Shown here: positions 47,799 through 60,832 of the stretch, piece after piece
How positions within the stretch are numbered: position 1 is the first letter of the stretch
Layout: each line of letters opens with the position of its first letter
DNA from: Xestospongia bergquistia
Taxonomy: Eukaryota > Porifera > Demospongiae > Haplosclerida > Petrosiidae
Reading direction: 5' to 3'
DNA length: 64,000 bases
Assembly (NCBI GenBank): GCA_963965975.1
Contig: OZ014419.1
Location: forward strand, 1-64,000
Position numbers and translations under genes: made by a program
The notes under the pieces: generated by a model
Databases searched by the model: none
Told to the model about the DNA's origin: nothing
The model's input: only the letters and a program-made list of their open reading frames with translations

Positions 47799-48921
47799 TT
47801 AAGTTTTTCCTACTACTAATCTGTTGTCCATTAATGTTTGAACTGGTCTTTGTAGTGGATGAGCAAGCAGTTTTGCAAAACAGTTGAACAACTTGACCAA
47901 GTTAACAGACCAATCTAACACAAGTGCTTTAGGTTTGGGATAGATTTCTGATAGAATATCAAATATACTCTAAAGAAATAATAAGTCCTGGTTTTGTATT
48001 TTTATCAATTACCTGACAGATGTTCTTCCCACTAGGGGGTTCATGAGAGTAGAGAATGTCCATAAAGAAATATGGTGAAGCCATTAAGTCACTGTGAGCC
48101 TACACCAAACAAGAGATCACTTGTTTACTGTAGAATTTTTTACCTCAGCTGATCCTCTGTAGACTGGAAGACAATGAGATCGACCATATAAAAGAATAAC
48201 TCTGACAATAAAAGGAGGTAAACAATTTGTTGAATTAGGTGGAGGACAATTTTCATGACTAAATGGATCACAAGTAAATATAGAAAAAGTCAGGGGCAAC
48301 TTACATCAGTGAAAATAAGGAAGCTGTGTCTATATACATGAAAAGTAAATTAATTTATTACAAGATACACGCACCAAATGATTGGTATGTTTCATCAACA
48401 GCATCTATTGTTGTTAATGCATCACATACTAATTGAGGGTCACTATTGAAATCACAAAACTATTAGAAAACAGGTTATATAATAAAATGATCAATAGTAC
48501 TTACCCAGTTAGCTTGATCTGTCAGTACTACTAACGCAAACTCATGTTGGTTGTTTAACATTGATTTATTAAAAACAAATTGCATCAAAGCATTCTTCCA
48601 GACAGTGAGTAAATCAATGTCACCCCTAATAATTAAATATATTTGTGACTTAAAAAGATATCATTACTTTTCCTTTGACTTGACTTTTGTTGTGACCACA
48701 TCTTGAGACAAATCAATACAGAGGACCTATGATATCAAAAACAATCATTCTATTGACTTATACCAACGGACTGACAAGTTTCTCTGGACACGAAAAATGA
48801 ATATCTTGAGCATTAAAATCAAAACTTATTACTAGTGAAGAAAGCAGATTATCATCACAATATCTAGATATATACCAGAGGCATTGCTCAACGTAGAGGA
48901 TACTGAAATATTGTCAGCCAT
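47799..48921 (-). CDS. BABAM1: BRISC and BRCA1-A complex member 1 (MERIT40)
   Basis: Seven exons, ~250 residues. BABAM1 is the VWA-like scaffold of the BRCA1-A and BRISC deubiquitinase complexes (K63-chain specific). Diagnostic pieces: VLCIDLSQDVVTTKVKSKEK, QHEFALVVLTDQANW, FCDFNSDPQLVCDAL, PPFIVRVILLYGRSHCLPV, DLMASPYFFMDILYSH and LFNCFAKLLAHPLQRPVQTL, the last nearly identical to the human C-terminal region. The N-terminus (MADNISVSSTLS) is short. With BARD1 also in the window, two parts of the BRCA1 ubiquitin pathway are encoded here, though the proximity is probably chance. Stop TAA at 47801-47799. Confidence 0.93.
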
Positions 48922-49005
48922 TATAATGGGAGGGGCATAATTAATTATATTAAAATTAATGCAGCTTTATGCAAAGTCAATAAAAAATAACAAAAGTTTA
49001 TAATT

Positions 49006-49133
49006 TTAAAAAGCAGCTTCAACTTCTTTATCTTCCACTTGCTCAACAATTTCTTCTAAATGATCATAATTATGAACTGGTCGTGTGTCATCACCATAAC
49101 AAGATACAATTTGTTTATTCATCTGTTTCATAA

Positions 49134-49171
<38 letters not shown>

Positions 49172-52100
49172 AATATAATTACCTCAGTAGTAATTTCAAC
49201 ATCATCATCATCATCTGAGAGATTAGCAAAGAGGTCATCATCATAAATGTTATAATATGGTTGTCGAAAATCAACAGATAATTCAATGTAAGGTGCTTCG
49301 TTCTCAGCAGATATTAGCCCATCAAATTTTGCACGAAGTTCAGTAAAGGTTGGTCTTTCCTTTGGATTTTCATTCCAGCACTCGAGCATTATATTGTAAC
49401 TTAAATAAAAAATTAATGACAAAACTTGATGTATAAATTTACTTACATCACATCTGAGCAATTATCGGGTTTTTCTAATCTCCCACCATTTTGCAAATGT
49501 TTTAACATGTCAGTATTGGGTACAGATGGATAAGGAAACCCTCCTGAATTATTGACAAATAATATGATATCATAATATGTCATGTACCTAATGTTGATAT
49601 TTCCCAAAGTGTCACAGCAAAAGACCAAATATCTGAAGCACTGCTAAATTCTCGATTAGCAAGAGATTCAATGGCCATCCATTTCCAAGGTAGCCTCCCT
49701 CGACTACGTTTAACATAAACATCATCACCTTCAATCATTCTTGACATTCCAAAATCAGAAATTTTTAAACTTTTTCCTTCATCAATTAGCACATTACGTG
49801 ATGCTAAATCACGATGAACAATACTGAGGTCAGCTAAATATTCCTATAAAAATATCATAAAATAAAGACAACTGTTTACCATTGGAGACATACCATTCCT
49901 GAAGCAATTTGGTAAGCAAAACTCAGAAGGTCACTTGGAGTAAACTCTCCTAGATCGTAGTAACGGCTATCATCATCTGGTAAAATTTGTGTATAACCAT
50001 CACCATTGTCTTTCAGTTTATCATGTTGATGAAGCTACACAACAATAAAGTATTTATTTTTAAAGTTTTCTGTTACCTTATCTCGGATATATTCCAAATA
50101 ATGGAGGAGATCACCATATTGAATTAAAACCATTATCAGTTGAAGTGGTTCTTTTCTTGTGACACAACCAATGAACTGAACAATGTGTGGATTATTGCCT
50201 TCACTAATTTTCTTCATCAGTTCAATCTCTTCTATAAAGTCATGACGTTCACTACCAGTAGCTGAGCCTAAGAGACAAGACAATATAATTAATTCAATAA
50301 TAATTACTATAAATGAACCTTTTAACATTTTGATAGCAACAGAAAGTGTGACAGCATTTCGAAACTGACTAGGAAGTTTGTTATTTTGAAGAGGACCTCG
50401 AACGTGACCATGATAAACTTGACCAAAAACTCCTTCACTGATCATATCATCTTTCACTATAGTATCTGGTTGTAATTCCCACTCATCTATAAAAATCCCA
50501 TAAGGATTCTCATGTTGAGCTTTATTTTGTTCTTTTACATCTCCCATCATCCATTCCTGATATATTGGACCCTAAATTATTTTAGAGGAAATTTTTTTTG
50601 ATATCAGGGGTTATGTGGTTACTTGAAATGCTTTCTGTAGTCTCTTTTTTCTTCTATAAAAGATGAACACAATTACTATCATCAGTAAAATGATGAATAT
50701 GAGTACAATAATAAGAGCCAGTGGAGGTAGTCCAATTATTAAGATATCTTGTACATTTGATGCTTGTACTGGTAGTGAAGTGAGCACTAATTCTATATAG
50801 TACATCATGAAATAATGAATAAGACATACCTGGTGTGGTTAGTGATAAAGATGATAAAGCACCCAATGATGGTGCAGATGATGATGATGATAGTGATAGT
50901 GATGATGTTGATAGTGATAGCGATGGTGAGGGTGATGATGTGCTGATAGATAAGCATTGTGCTAAAGGTTTACTGATGACAACAGGATCACTCCAGTTAC
51001 TTGCATTGTATGAATTGAATGCTTTTATCTGTTGTGAAAGTTATTATCAATGTGAATAATGCATGCAACAAAATACCTGAACATAGAAACATTTAAAATC
51101 TGGAGAATATGTATTAATTCTTTCAATTCTAGCCACCTCTCCTGTCTAAAATATTATATAGTTATTTATTATTAATAAATTTGACATCTCACATTGACAG
51201 TATTAGATAAGCCATGATGTGTTTGTTGATCAGGTAACAATGGAGTCTCTGATATAACAATTGTATATTTTACAATTTTTCCATATGTTTTAAGTGGACG
51301 TGACCATGTTACAGTCAAATTAAAATAATCGTCTGACACCTCATGTTCTTGCACTGTTAGATTTTGAACTATTGTTGGTGGCAAGGATTGAGATGATATG
51401 TTACAGTTTATTTCTTCTGGAGTTAGTCGCCATGAGAATGTGTAATTTCTCTCTGAAAATAGCTAACAGGTAAAGAAATAAGTCAAACACTTTTTGTAAA
51501 AAGTTTACTTACTTTAATTTGTAGTATGTCATATTGATCTGTTTTTGGAGTGAAGAAAAATGAATGTGTGTAATAGCTTTGATTTAGCTGAAATGATATT
51601 GTAACAACAATACAATAAACTGTGTCTTACTAGAGGTTTAATGTCAGTTGAATGAGGATTTAGTTTAGGACCAGTACTGCTTATAAAACGTTTCCATACA
51701 ACAAATGAGTCAATTGTCTCCAAAAGATGAACATCACATGGTACACTCCAAGCTGCAAAACCAAAAACAATTCCAGTTGAAGATTCTTGTGCCCGACCAC
51801 ATGTGAAATTAACTTTAGGTGGATTTCCAGACACTTTACGAATGTTTCTCAGAAAATATGTTGGCTCCTTTCTTGGATCAGAAGGTCTGGAGTAAATCTT
51901 TTAAGAGATTAATATGTAATTATATACATTAGTTATATACATTAAATTCATAACTAACTTTAAAGTAATAAGAACAACCAAATATTGGTGGATGTCGACG
52001 TCGTTCAGATTTTATGATTAAACTAGTGGTGTTCTATACCAGACAATAATTCATAGATATAATATTTGTCATTACCTTGTCAACATGATATGAATAAGGT

Positions 52101-54872
52101 CTTTTGAATGAACCACCACAAGACTTTGAAAGAGGGAAGAGGAATACTTCATAATACTTCAAGTGATCCAATCCAACTAATATAATATAGAACTATTATA
52201 AATAAAAAAAGTGCTGTACTTGTAGGCTCTTTCCAACTAATATTAAATATTGCATGTTTAAAGTATCTATGTCTAAAGTCTTCCTTTATATCCAATACAA
52301 CTGAAGACACCAAAGGATGATCAGCAAATCGAGTTTCTATGAAGATGATATTATTATTATTCATTACTGTTGGACAACAAACCTCCATATGAAAATAATT
52401 CAATTGCATCTGAATAGGAAGACCTACCACCTTCTCCTGTTACCACAGCAATAGACATAGTAATGGGTTGACAGTTGAATGATGTCAGGTTTAGTGTGGT
52501 TAGTGTAGGCTATTACATAATGAGTCATAAGCTTATATTACATATTGACTGACAAAAGTACCTGCCACAAGTAGCGAACTTGTCCTTCTTTAATCTGGAC
52601 TTTGATTAGAAAGGTGTGGTCATGTTCTTGTCTGTTACCATTGCTGTGTGCTAAGTGAACATTGAATTCTCCTCCATCAAATGATGTTGTCGGAGTGAGT
52701 TTAGGATAGCCTTGTGGAGCCACCGGAACTTTTCCTGCACATTATAAAATGAACACATGTTTGTATTGTAATGTAGCCATACCAATATTGACATTCATTG
52801 TTTTATCATACAAACGACAACCTTTACGGCAGATACCCGAAATCTAAAAATATGCAGTTTATTTTAAATTGATGTAATTACAAAAACTTACACATTTTCT
52901 TTGACATCTTTTTTCACCAGTTGAACAAGACAGTCTTCCATTACAATTTGATTTACATTGTGTTATCTATAACACATTAATACACCAATAAAAGTATCAT
53001 TAACAAACTCACGCAGTTGTCAGTGCAGACATAAGTCTTTTGTGATGGAAAGGTCCCCTTTTCCACACATCCATCATAGCATAAAGATATCTATTAAGGA
53101 GACATTTAATTAGTTTATTAATGTTGAAGACAGACCTTGTTTTTTGTAGAACATTTAAGATTTTCTGTTGTGATTGATGGCCAAACAGTTTTCTAATGAA
53201 TCTTCATATATAGTATAGATGTTATTAAGTGATAACTTACCATTTCTGTGGCCATATCTAATGCAAACTATATTGATAATTGTTATTGTCAATTTATTGT
53301 AATATAATTACTATATACCTCATCAATGCATGCAGCAAAACAACGAGCATGAAATAATGCGTCATGTTCTGATGTGTAAGGAACTGACAAATTATGAGAA
53401 AATGGATAGCACACAGTTGGTTTTAAAATAATTGGACTACTCCAATTGCTAAAACAAGGTTTTGTTAAGAGTGGATTTCTGCAGTCTTGATTTGTAGATC
53501 TTATCTGTACAAAATTGAAATATTATCTTTTGACATGTGTTGTAATTACTTGAAGGTAGAGTGTGTCAGTAGTATTGAGGGCAAAGTTAACATCAACATA
53601 AGAATGGTTTCCTGGCTATAATGAACACGTGATGAGAGTAATAATGAGCTGGCCTTACCACAGTTATTGTAAATATTGTATCATCTTGAGGTTGAAGTCC
53701 TTGTCCTGTTCCCACCCACACTTGATAATCATGTATTTTTCCATTGGTTATATTAGGAAAACTCCAAACTGCAGACAATGTTGCTGTTACATCATTTATT
53801 ACTTCATATCTGACTACTCGTACATGAGTTACTGGATGAGGTGGTACAGGTGGAGCTAATACAATACAGAATGGAACAACAACTGAACTTAAGTTGGTAT
53901 AATAAGAAATGTTCCCATTAGATATAGTGATTAACTGTGAAGATTAAGAATGAAAGACGAAGACAATCGTCTTAGCCTTACCTCAAACCTATAGACACTG
54001 TTATAAAGAATGTTTTGATCTCTTAATGTGAGCAGGTAACCTTCAGTAGATTTAATATCCTATAATAAAGGCATTAGTAATATACATTAATTACTTTATT
54101 AAGGCATACATGAGGTGTAATAATATATCTTGTTTCATTTAGACCTTCACTATAAAGTCTGATATGGAAACTGTCAATAGCAGCATTGAGGAGACAGTCA
54201 ATGTCCTGAAATGACCACTGGAGATTCAATGTATAAGATAGTGAGCTAGCGTTAAAAACAGCATCACAACTATATTGTAACTTAGGATCTTCTACTGGTA
54301 CTAGAATAAATAAATGCAATTATAACTGGGTTTAAAGGTAAGGGTCATTGCTAACATTGTGTGTAAAAATTAACACTTGTGTTCTCTCCTCCAGGATTAG
54401 ATACTAACTATAATAGAATATAAATTTAGAGAAAGTAACTAAATCACTTACAGTAAATGTGTACATGCAATAAAATAGAGGATATGTGTTATTTTCCATA
54501 GCTCGGATTTCAAAATTTGTTTGGTCCTGTATAGTGAGAACAATTGTGTGTACAATGTCATCAGAATACTTACTTGATCAATGTTTACTGTATAATATAT
54601 TTCTTCACATTCTGGGTTTAGTTCACTTGTTGATAACTCAAGTATACCATTGTAATAACTCAACAACTCTGTAGTTATTATGGACTGTTTATAATATATA
54701 AATAAAAAAATATTTAACCTTGATCATTTGTTTCCCAAGTAAATTTTAGAACAGGATATCCTAACTGGTCACAATTAGTCTGTATTTCAACTTTCAAATT
54801 TTTAGCAGGAGGTACTACAGGACCACTTTGAGCTGCAACATGGACAGCCAACAGGAACAAAATGAAGTTCAT
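49006..54872 (-). CDS. receptor B: FN3 receptor tyrosine kinase
   Basis: About 30 exons. Signal peptide [18 protein letters not shown]3-like domains; a Cys-rich block (52790-53330: [42 protein letters not shown]); more FN3s; a Ser-rich stalk ([18 protein letters not shown], ~50880-50960); a membrane helix ([19 protein letters not shown], ~50660-50750); and a tyrosine kinase: nucleotide loop [44 protein letters not shown], then activation segment ending [12 protein letters not shown] and [13 protein letters not shown]. The tail is acidic with several tyrosines ([28 protein letters not shown]). The kinase is of metazoan RTK type. The first glycine of GxGxFG is Ser (SEGVFG), which is tolerated in some active kinases. 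Ligand unknown. Family assignment within RTKs is uncertain; sponge-expanded class. Confidence 0.88.
49138..49172. repeat. (ATA)n(TAT)n perfect palindrome in a receptor B intron
   Basis: ATAATAATAATA is followed directly by TATTATTATTAT, making a self-complementary sequence of about 35 bp within the intron before the penultimate tail exon. It can fold into a hairpin. Confidence 0.85.
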
Positions 54873-55201
54873 GGTGAACTAACCAACTGATAACTGCAAA
54901 GGTCTGACTTGCGAATTTATAATAAAAGTTTAATACCATATAAGGCATACAATTTGAAACCATTTCAGTAAAGGATAACTTAAAAGTTTTACTACAATCA
55001 AGTGGGTTAGTTGGCAAACTTGCCCTCACACTTCATCCTCCCTGCGTCCCTGGGTACTGAATCACTTATATAATATCCTGTTTATACAAAAAATCACTCA
55101 TGTTTAGACTAAAAATGAAGGGAGATATATTTAAAATAACAACAACACACAATATTTATCCACTACTCTATTAAAAAACAAATTTGATTATGATAGACTT
55201 G
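54873..55201. other. spacer between receptors B and C
   Basis: 329 bp of non-coding DNA between the receptor B start and the receptor C stop, both on the minus strand. It must contain the promoter of B and the 3' end of C. No motif is obvious. Confidence 0.6.
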
Positions 55202-58200
55202 TCAATGTTGAGGAGATGATAAACTGGATGAGACATGAATGACAATATTAGGTCCTCCAGCAGGTTCATCGACATAGCAGTTCTCTTGAGGTCCATCCCA
55301 CAATGCCAAACTGGTTGGTCGTTGAGGACGTGGTGACACGGAATAATGAGACAAATGAGGAGAAAGGTTGACAGAACTGCGACGATATTGACCATGAATG
55401 TGTGACATCTCTTGAGCTCTCAGCCAAGGATTAGTCACCTACAAAAGATTAGAACCAAAGACTGAATGCTAATTTAACTTACCCTGAGAACATCCTGATC
55501 TGCTGACTGATAACTGCCAATACTTGGTGATGAAGACAATGAAATTTTACTGAAGCGAATGGGAGAAGGTGATTGTCGTTGGACTATGGTCTCTGAGTTG
55601 TCTTCATCTTCCTGGGCATTATATATATCACTATGTTCATCTGTTCGAAGGTCAATGTAAGCATTGCATTGTTGAGCAGATAAGAGACTGTCAACTTTGC
55701 CTCGTATCACTGTGAATGTAGGACGTTTAGATGGAATCTCATGCCAACACTCCAGCATGATTTCATAACTAGATAAAAAAACAGTTAATTAAACAGCAAA
55801 TATTGAAACATTTAAGTACATTTCTTTTGAACAATTTTCAGGAGAATTCATCCTGTAGCCCTGTTTAAGTCGGACAAGTAGTTCATCATTATTAACAGTG
55901 GGATATGGAAATCCACCTAATAAAGGAAGTCTATTTATCTCAGATTTAGTCTACTCACCAAGTGTGACAATTTCCCAAAGTGTAATACCATATGACCAGA
56001 CATCAGAAGCACTAGTGAACTCTCGATCAATAATAGATTCAATGGCCATCCATTTTAATGGCAGTCGTCCTTTTGTAGTCTTAACATAAACATCTCCTTC
56101 CACCATTCGAGACATTCCAAAATCAGTAATTTTCAAAATTTTTCCTTCTCCAACTAAAACATTACGACAGGCCAAATCACGATGTACAATTGAAAGACTT
56201 GCTAAAAATTCCTATAGTAGTATATGAAGACAAATAATAGCTTACTGACACAATACCATTCCTGAAGCAATTTGATATGCAAATGATATCAAGTCAACTG
56301 GTTGCAAGTCTTCAAGGTCTGGATAAGGATTCTGCCCTCCCGGTTCATAAAACTTTAAAAAGTGACACATGATAAGAACATGATATTGTCTAGTTCCATA
56401 CCGCTTTGCGATTAGCTCGAAGGTACCCCAGCAAATCACCATGTTTAACAAATTCAGTAATAAGGCAGAGCGGTTCTTGTCTTGTAACACAACCAATCAT
56501 GTTAACTACATGAGGATTATTCCCTTCACTGATTTTCTTCATTAGTTCAATTTCTTGCAAGAAATCACGACGTTCATTACCAGTAGCTGAAGCTATTGTG
56601 ACATTATTACATAATATACAATATAATATGTGCATTACGTTTCAGCAGTTTTATTGCTACATGATTGGAATAACATTGCTTGATTAATGCGCGCACTCTG
56701 GGATTAATATTAATATCGGCAATTGTTCCTTTGAAAACTTCCCCAAATTCTCCTTGTCCAAGCTCACATTCAATGATGACCTAAAAGCAACATAATACAT
56801 TCCAAGGTCTGTGACTAACTTGAGATGCTGGGATTTCCCAGTCATCCACAGACAAGTCATACTCTGGAGAATATAGTGTAAGTTGAGGTCTTCTCATCCT
56901 GAAAATAGGATCACTAAATATATCCTACAAAAATAATTGAGTAAGTGGTGAGTTATGAACATAACTACTTCTTGAACTAATTCTAGTCTTCTTTTTCTCC
57001 TTCTAAGCTGGCAAAATATACAAATGATTGCTACAATAGAAATCATCACAAACAGTCCACCTGCTATAAATGAGGATGACAAAACCAAAGCAGCTGTATA
57101 AATTGATAAGGAAACAGTATATGAATAATATTAGCAAACTTTGAGATGATCTTTGAGGTGCTCCTTTGGTTGCTAGTAGAGAGAATGAAATAGCTATTAA
57201 ATAAACAATATTAACAAACTTTGAGTGGGTATTTGTGTGTCTGTTGACTTTGATGGTAAGGTTGCTGTATCAATCAGTAATGTCAACAGTATTTTAATTG
57301 AATATTAACAAACTTTGAGTGGGTATTTGTGTGTCCATTGACTTTGATGGCAAGTTTGCTGTATCAATCAGTAATGTCAACAGTATTTTAATTGAATATT
57401 AACAAACTTTGAGATGATGATTCTGTTGGTGTCACAGTAAAGTCTGTATTGTTATAGTTATTGATCAAACAATAATATAATTCAAATAACATACCAACAC
57501 TGATGCATTGGTTGTCCAAAGGAACTGTTAAAGGAGCACTCCAGTTGCCTGATCTGTACTCATTTTTTGTTCGGATCTGATCAGATTGTAGATATAATAA
57601 TATAACATTAAAAACTAACTTGAAGATAGAGGCAATGAACATTATCACGAACAATGAATCCAACATTCCATTCTGTAAATGTCTGCGTCACCTAAGAGCA
57701 AAAATTAAGAACACAATAGAAACAATTTTTACATTTGTAATTGACAAGCAATTGGGTGGTGATGGGACTTCCTGAGTTGAGTCTAATGGATCATTCAATA
57801 GACACATTTCATACATGTTAAACTGTCCATTTATTGATGAGGGTGGTAGCCAGGTCACTGCTATTTTTATAAAACTATACGATATTCTAATGACAGGTCG
57901 TGTAAAATTGAAAGTTGTAATTGCAGTAGGTTGAGGAGAAAGAGCATTTATAGTGCAGACATCTGTCTTCACTGTGGGTCGAACTGTCAACTTATAGTCC
58001 CAATCCAGAGTTACCTATATGTTACATAATCTATTGTATACATAACAAAACTATTGTGTTTACTGAGAATCTGTACTCATAGTTTGCAGTTGATTTTGGG
58101 TGAAAATTCTCTGATATATTGTAAACAAGGTAAATGGTATTGGGCTGAAATACAATAATGTATAACTTGTTACAAAAAAACAAATTGAGACACACCTTGA

Positions 58201-60653
58201 CTGATTTTTGAATGAGTGCATATGAGTCTTGATCTATTCTGTCTTTACCATATTCAAATAATTCAGGAATTATTGATACTGAATCCACTACATTTTCAAA
58301 GGCTATGTATTGTGTGATAGTGACATTAATAGTCACAGTAAATGTGGCTTCAGAGTTTAGAAAACGACTACATTGGAGTATTGGAGCTGTTGGTTTATCT
58401 GAAGTGTACAGAATTATGTTTTTAATAACAATTAGCAACATCACTCTAACAATGATATAATAATAGCAACTTACAAATGGGAACAGCAAGATAATTGGAA
58501 GTATTAACAGCCTGAAATATTGAGGAGACAGGTACACTAACAATCTATAGTTATTAACTCAAGTCAATACCAGCAACAGTTGTAATTACCTTCACATCAT
58601 ATTGACATCCAGAAAAAGGTGGTTCACTTTGATCTCGTGCTTTTATGATATAACTTGACTGAGCCTGTAAGAGGCAATAGTGTTACTATTAACAACTGAC
58701 TTCAGTGTTATTTACCATATTAAAATGATGGACTGGTGAATATATTGCAGAACGACAATGATTCGAATATATTGAGTGAATCAAATGAATTTCATAGTAA
58801 GCAATTGAAATGAGATCTACATAAGTTGGTCACAACAGTTAATAAACTCTTATATATTACTTGGTGGATTTGTCCATGAAATATTGACTTGATAGTGTCC
58901 AAAAAATCCACTTCTATTGTCATATGTGTAGTGTTTAGTAATTGTTTGATAAGGGACACTGAGTGGTTGACTAACTGTTTCTGTAACGAGATAATAATGT
59001 AAACGAACAAAATAACAGTTACAACTTCAAAAAGGAAGATAACAGTTTGTGTAAAAGTGTTTACTTATAAACAAAAACAAGAACTAGACTAATTACTAGA
59101 GTTTAAGTCAACAAACCTCCTTTGACGAATAGTGTCTGAGATAGTGAATATTTTGATACTTCACCAGTACTACTCACCCAAGCATATGATATATTGATGT
59201 CATGACAAATGTACTCAACAAGGTTAAGTTGACTGATTAATCCAGGCTATAAACATGTTTAATAACAACAACAAATAAATGTACTTACTTTGTTTACAAA
59301 TATTGTTTTGTTATCATTCAATTTAGTGATTTGAATCATAACTGTAAATACATCATTATCGTCATCACTAAGACCTAATTGCTCCACATCAAACTTTGCA
59401 AATTGTACTGAGTATATGCCATAATGTTCTGTTTCATTAATTCTAAAAGCAGTAGTAGCAGGCATAGCTACATTCAACATATCTGAAGAAAAGGTAATAT
59501 TGAAACTAAACTATTAAATCTCACTGTTATCACTGTAAGCCTCACAACCGAGTAAACATGTTTCTCTGTCCTGAAAGTAAACATTACTTATAAATATATT
59601 ATTACATATACATTGTAAAACTGACTGGTTTTTTAATAAATTTTAAAGAGTCAGTATTTTAGTAATGAGAATAAATGCCCCAAGAAAGTTATGAGTGAAA
59701 TTATGACAAATAACAAACCAAAGCTACAATAAGCATATATTTCCTTGTAAAGTGATGTTTGGTGCTTACATTAAATAGTTATATAAAGGATATATCTTAT
59801 TAGATATAACATCATAATACATTATCTATGATGGAGTGCTTATTGTAGTTAGTATTCCATTTATAGTCACTCATAACAAACAAGAACTTTATTGTGCTGG
59901 GAGGAATGACCTCTTAAAACAACCAACCAGTTTCATTTAGTGGTATGATATCTTACACAAACTGAAGTGTTAGTCTTCAAATAATTATCTTCACATGATT
60001 TCAGCTGTAATTATGAATAACTTCAGTATATGATAACTCACAAACTTACACAAGTACTGGTGCAGTGATCACTTGAATTTATATTAGCTCTGTTAAAACA
60101 TCCTTCAGTACACAAGAACACCTGAACACAATTCAATAATACTTTGATGTGTGTGTATCTTTTGTAGTAACCAAATACACAACTTAGTCCCACTTACATG
60201 TTCAACAAGATAACAACTGCTGTTCATTAAGTCCCTCATCCAATAAAAACCACCACTTTGTATATGATTATGAAGCTGAAGCACAAGAGATAATTTGTAT
60301 AACACGAGAATATTGTATTTGTAAGTTTGCATACCTCATATTGAATACAATTATCACTTGAATTCAATTTCAACTGAAAATAGAAACAAAATCATAATAT
60401 ACTGTTAACAAGTATTTCACAGACTGACCTCCACAAGACAAATGCTAAGACATTTCCCATAGAGAAGAGCAACTGTTTGATTATCAATTGCAGTACTAGT
60501 TCCATTATTGATGTTGAGTGGATTAATGCAAACAGTAGTTTCCTCCTCATCTATATTGTCACTTGAGTAATCACCACTTCCACTAGGCTGAGCAGTACAA
60601 CAACCACTCAAACTAAGAAGTACCACAAATATACAGTAGGTCTTCTTCATCAT
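55202..60653 (-). CDS. receptor C: FN3 receptor tyrosine kinase
   Basis: About 28 exons. Signal peptide [19 protein letters not shown] (the frame is open a little further up, but MMKK gives the best leader); an acidic segment (DIDEEETT-like); Cys-rich blocks ([27 protein letters not shown]); FN3-like domains (SYAWV.., NIFHGQ.., [13 protein letters not shown]); a stalk built from short duplicated exons (57130-57460); a membrane helix ([20 protein letters not shown]); and a kinase: [108 protein letters not shown]. All catalytic residues are present. The tail is Ser/Pro-rich ([20 protein letters not shown]) and ends SSPQH. It is close in the kinase to receptor B and likely arose by duplication. 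Confidence 0.88.
57211..57408. repeat. two tandem 94-bp units duplicating a stalk exon of receptor C
   Basis: TTAACAAACTTTGAGTGGG recurs at 57211 and 57305, and a partial third start is at 57399; the period is 94 bp. Each unit carries one exon of ~45 bp (coding [12 protein letters not shown] or [12 protein letters not shown] on the minus strand) with its acceptor, donor and intron. A more diverged relative starts near 57131. Because 45 is a multiple of three, copy-number change keeps the frame. Confidence 0.85.
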
Positions 60654-60832
60654 AACTAAAATCCTGCGGTTTTGTATATTTAATTGCGCATGCACAGTTT
60701 AGTAAAGACGTATGTCGTTATTTCCTCCTTATTTTGGACACTCCCAGCAGATGCAGAGTAGCCACACCTTTTATTGGAGGGAACGTATATAAGGTAGCGT
60801 TTTGTAGAATTCATGATATTTTTGCAACACTC
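60654..60832. promoter_or_regulatory. divergent promoter, receptors C and D
   Basis: Only 179 bp lies between the two divergent starts. On the plus strand TATATAAGG at 60786-60794 sits ~41 bp before the receptor D ATG. On the minus strand TTAAATATA (~60676-60684) is a weaker TATA-like word for receptor C. GCGCATGC is near the middle. Confidence 0.6.

Noticed and set aside
21600..48930. BARD1 and BABAM1 forming a functional gene cluster
   Set aside because: They lie ~24 kb apart with a dozen unrelated genes between; chance is enough.
50835..51059. Acidic Asp/Ser-rich frame on the plus strand
   Set aside because: It is the antisense shadow of the Ser-rich stalk exon of receptor B.
54486..54674. 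Plus-strand frame inside receptor B
   Set aside because: It is antisense to FN3 exons of receptor B.
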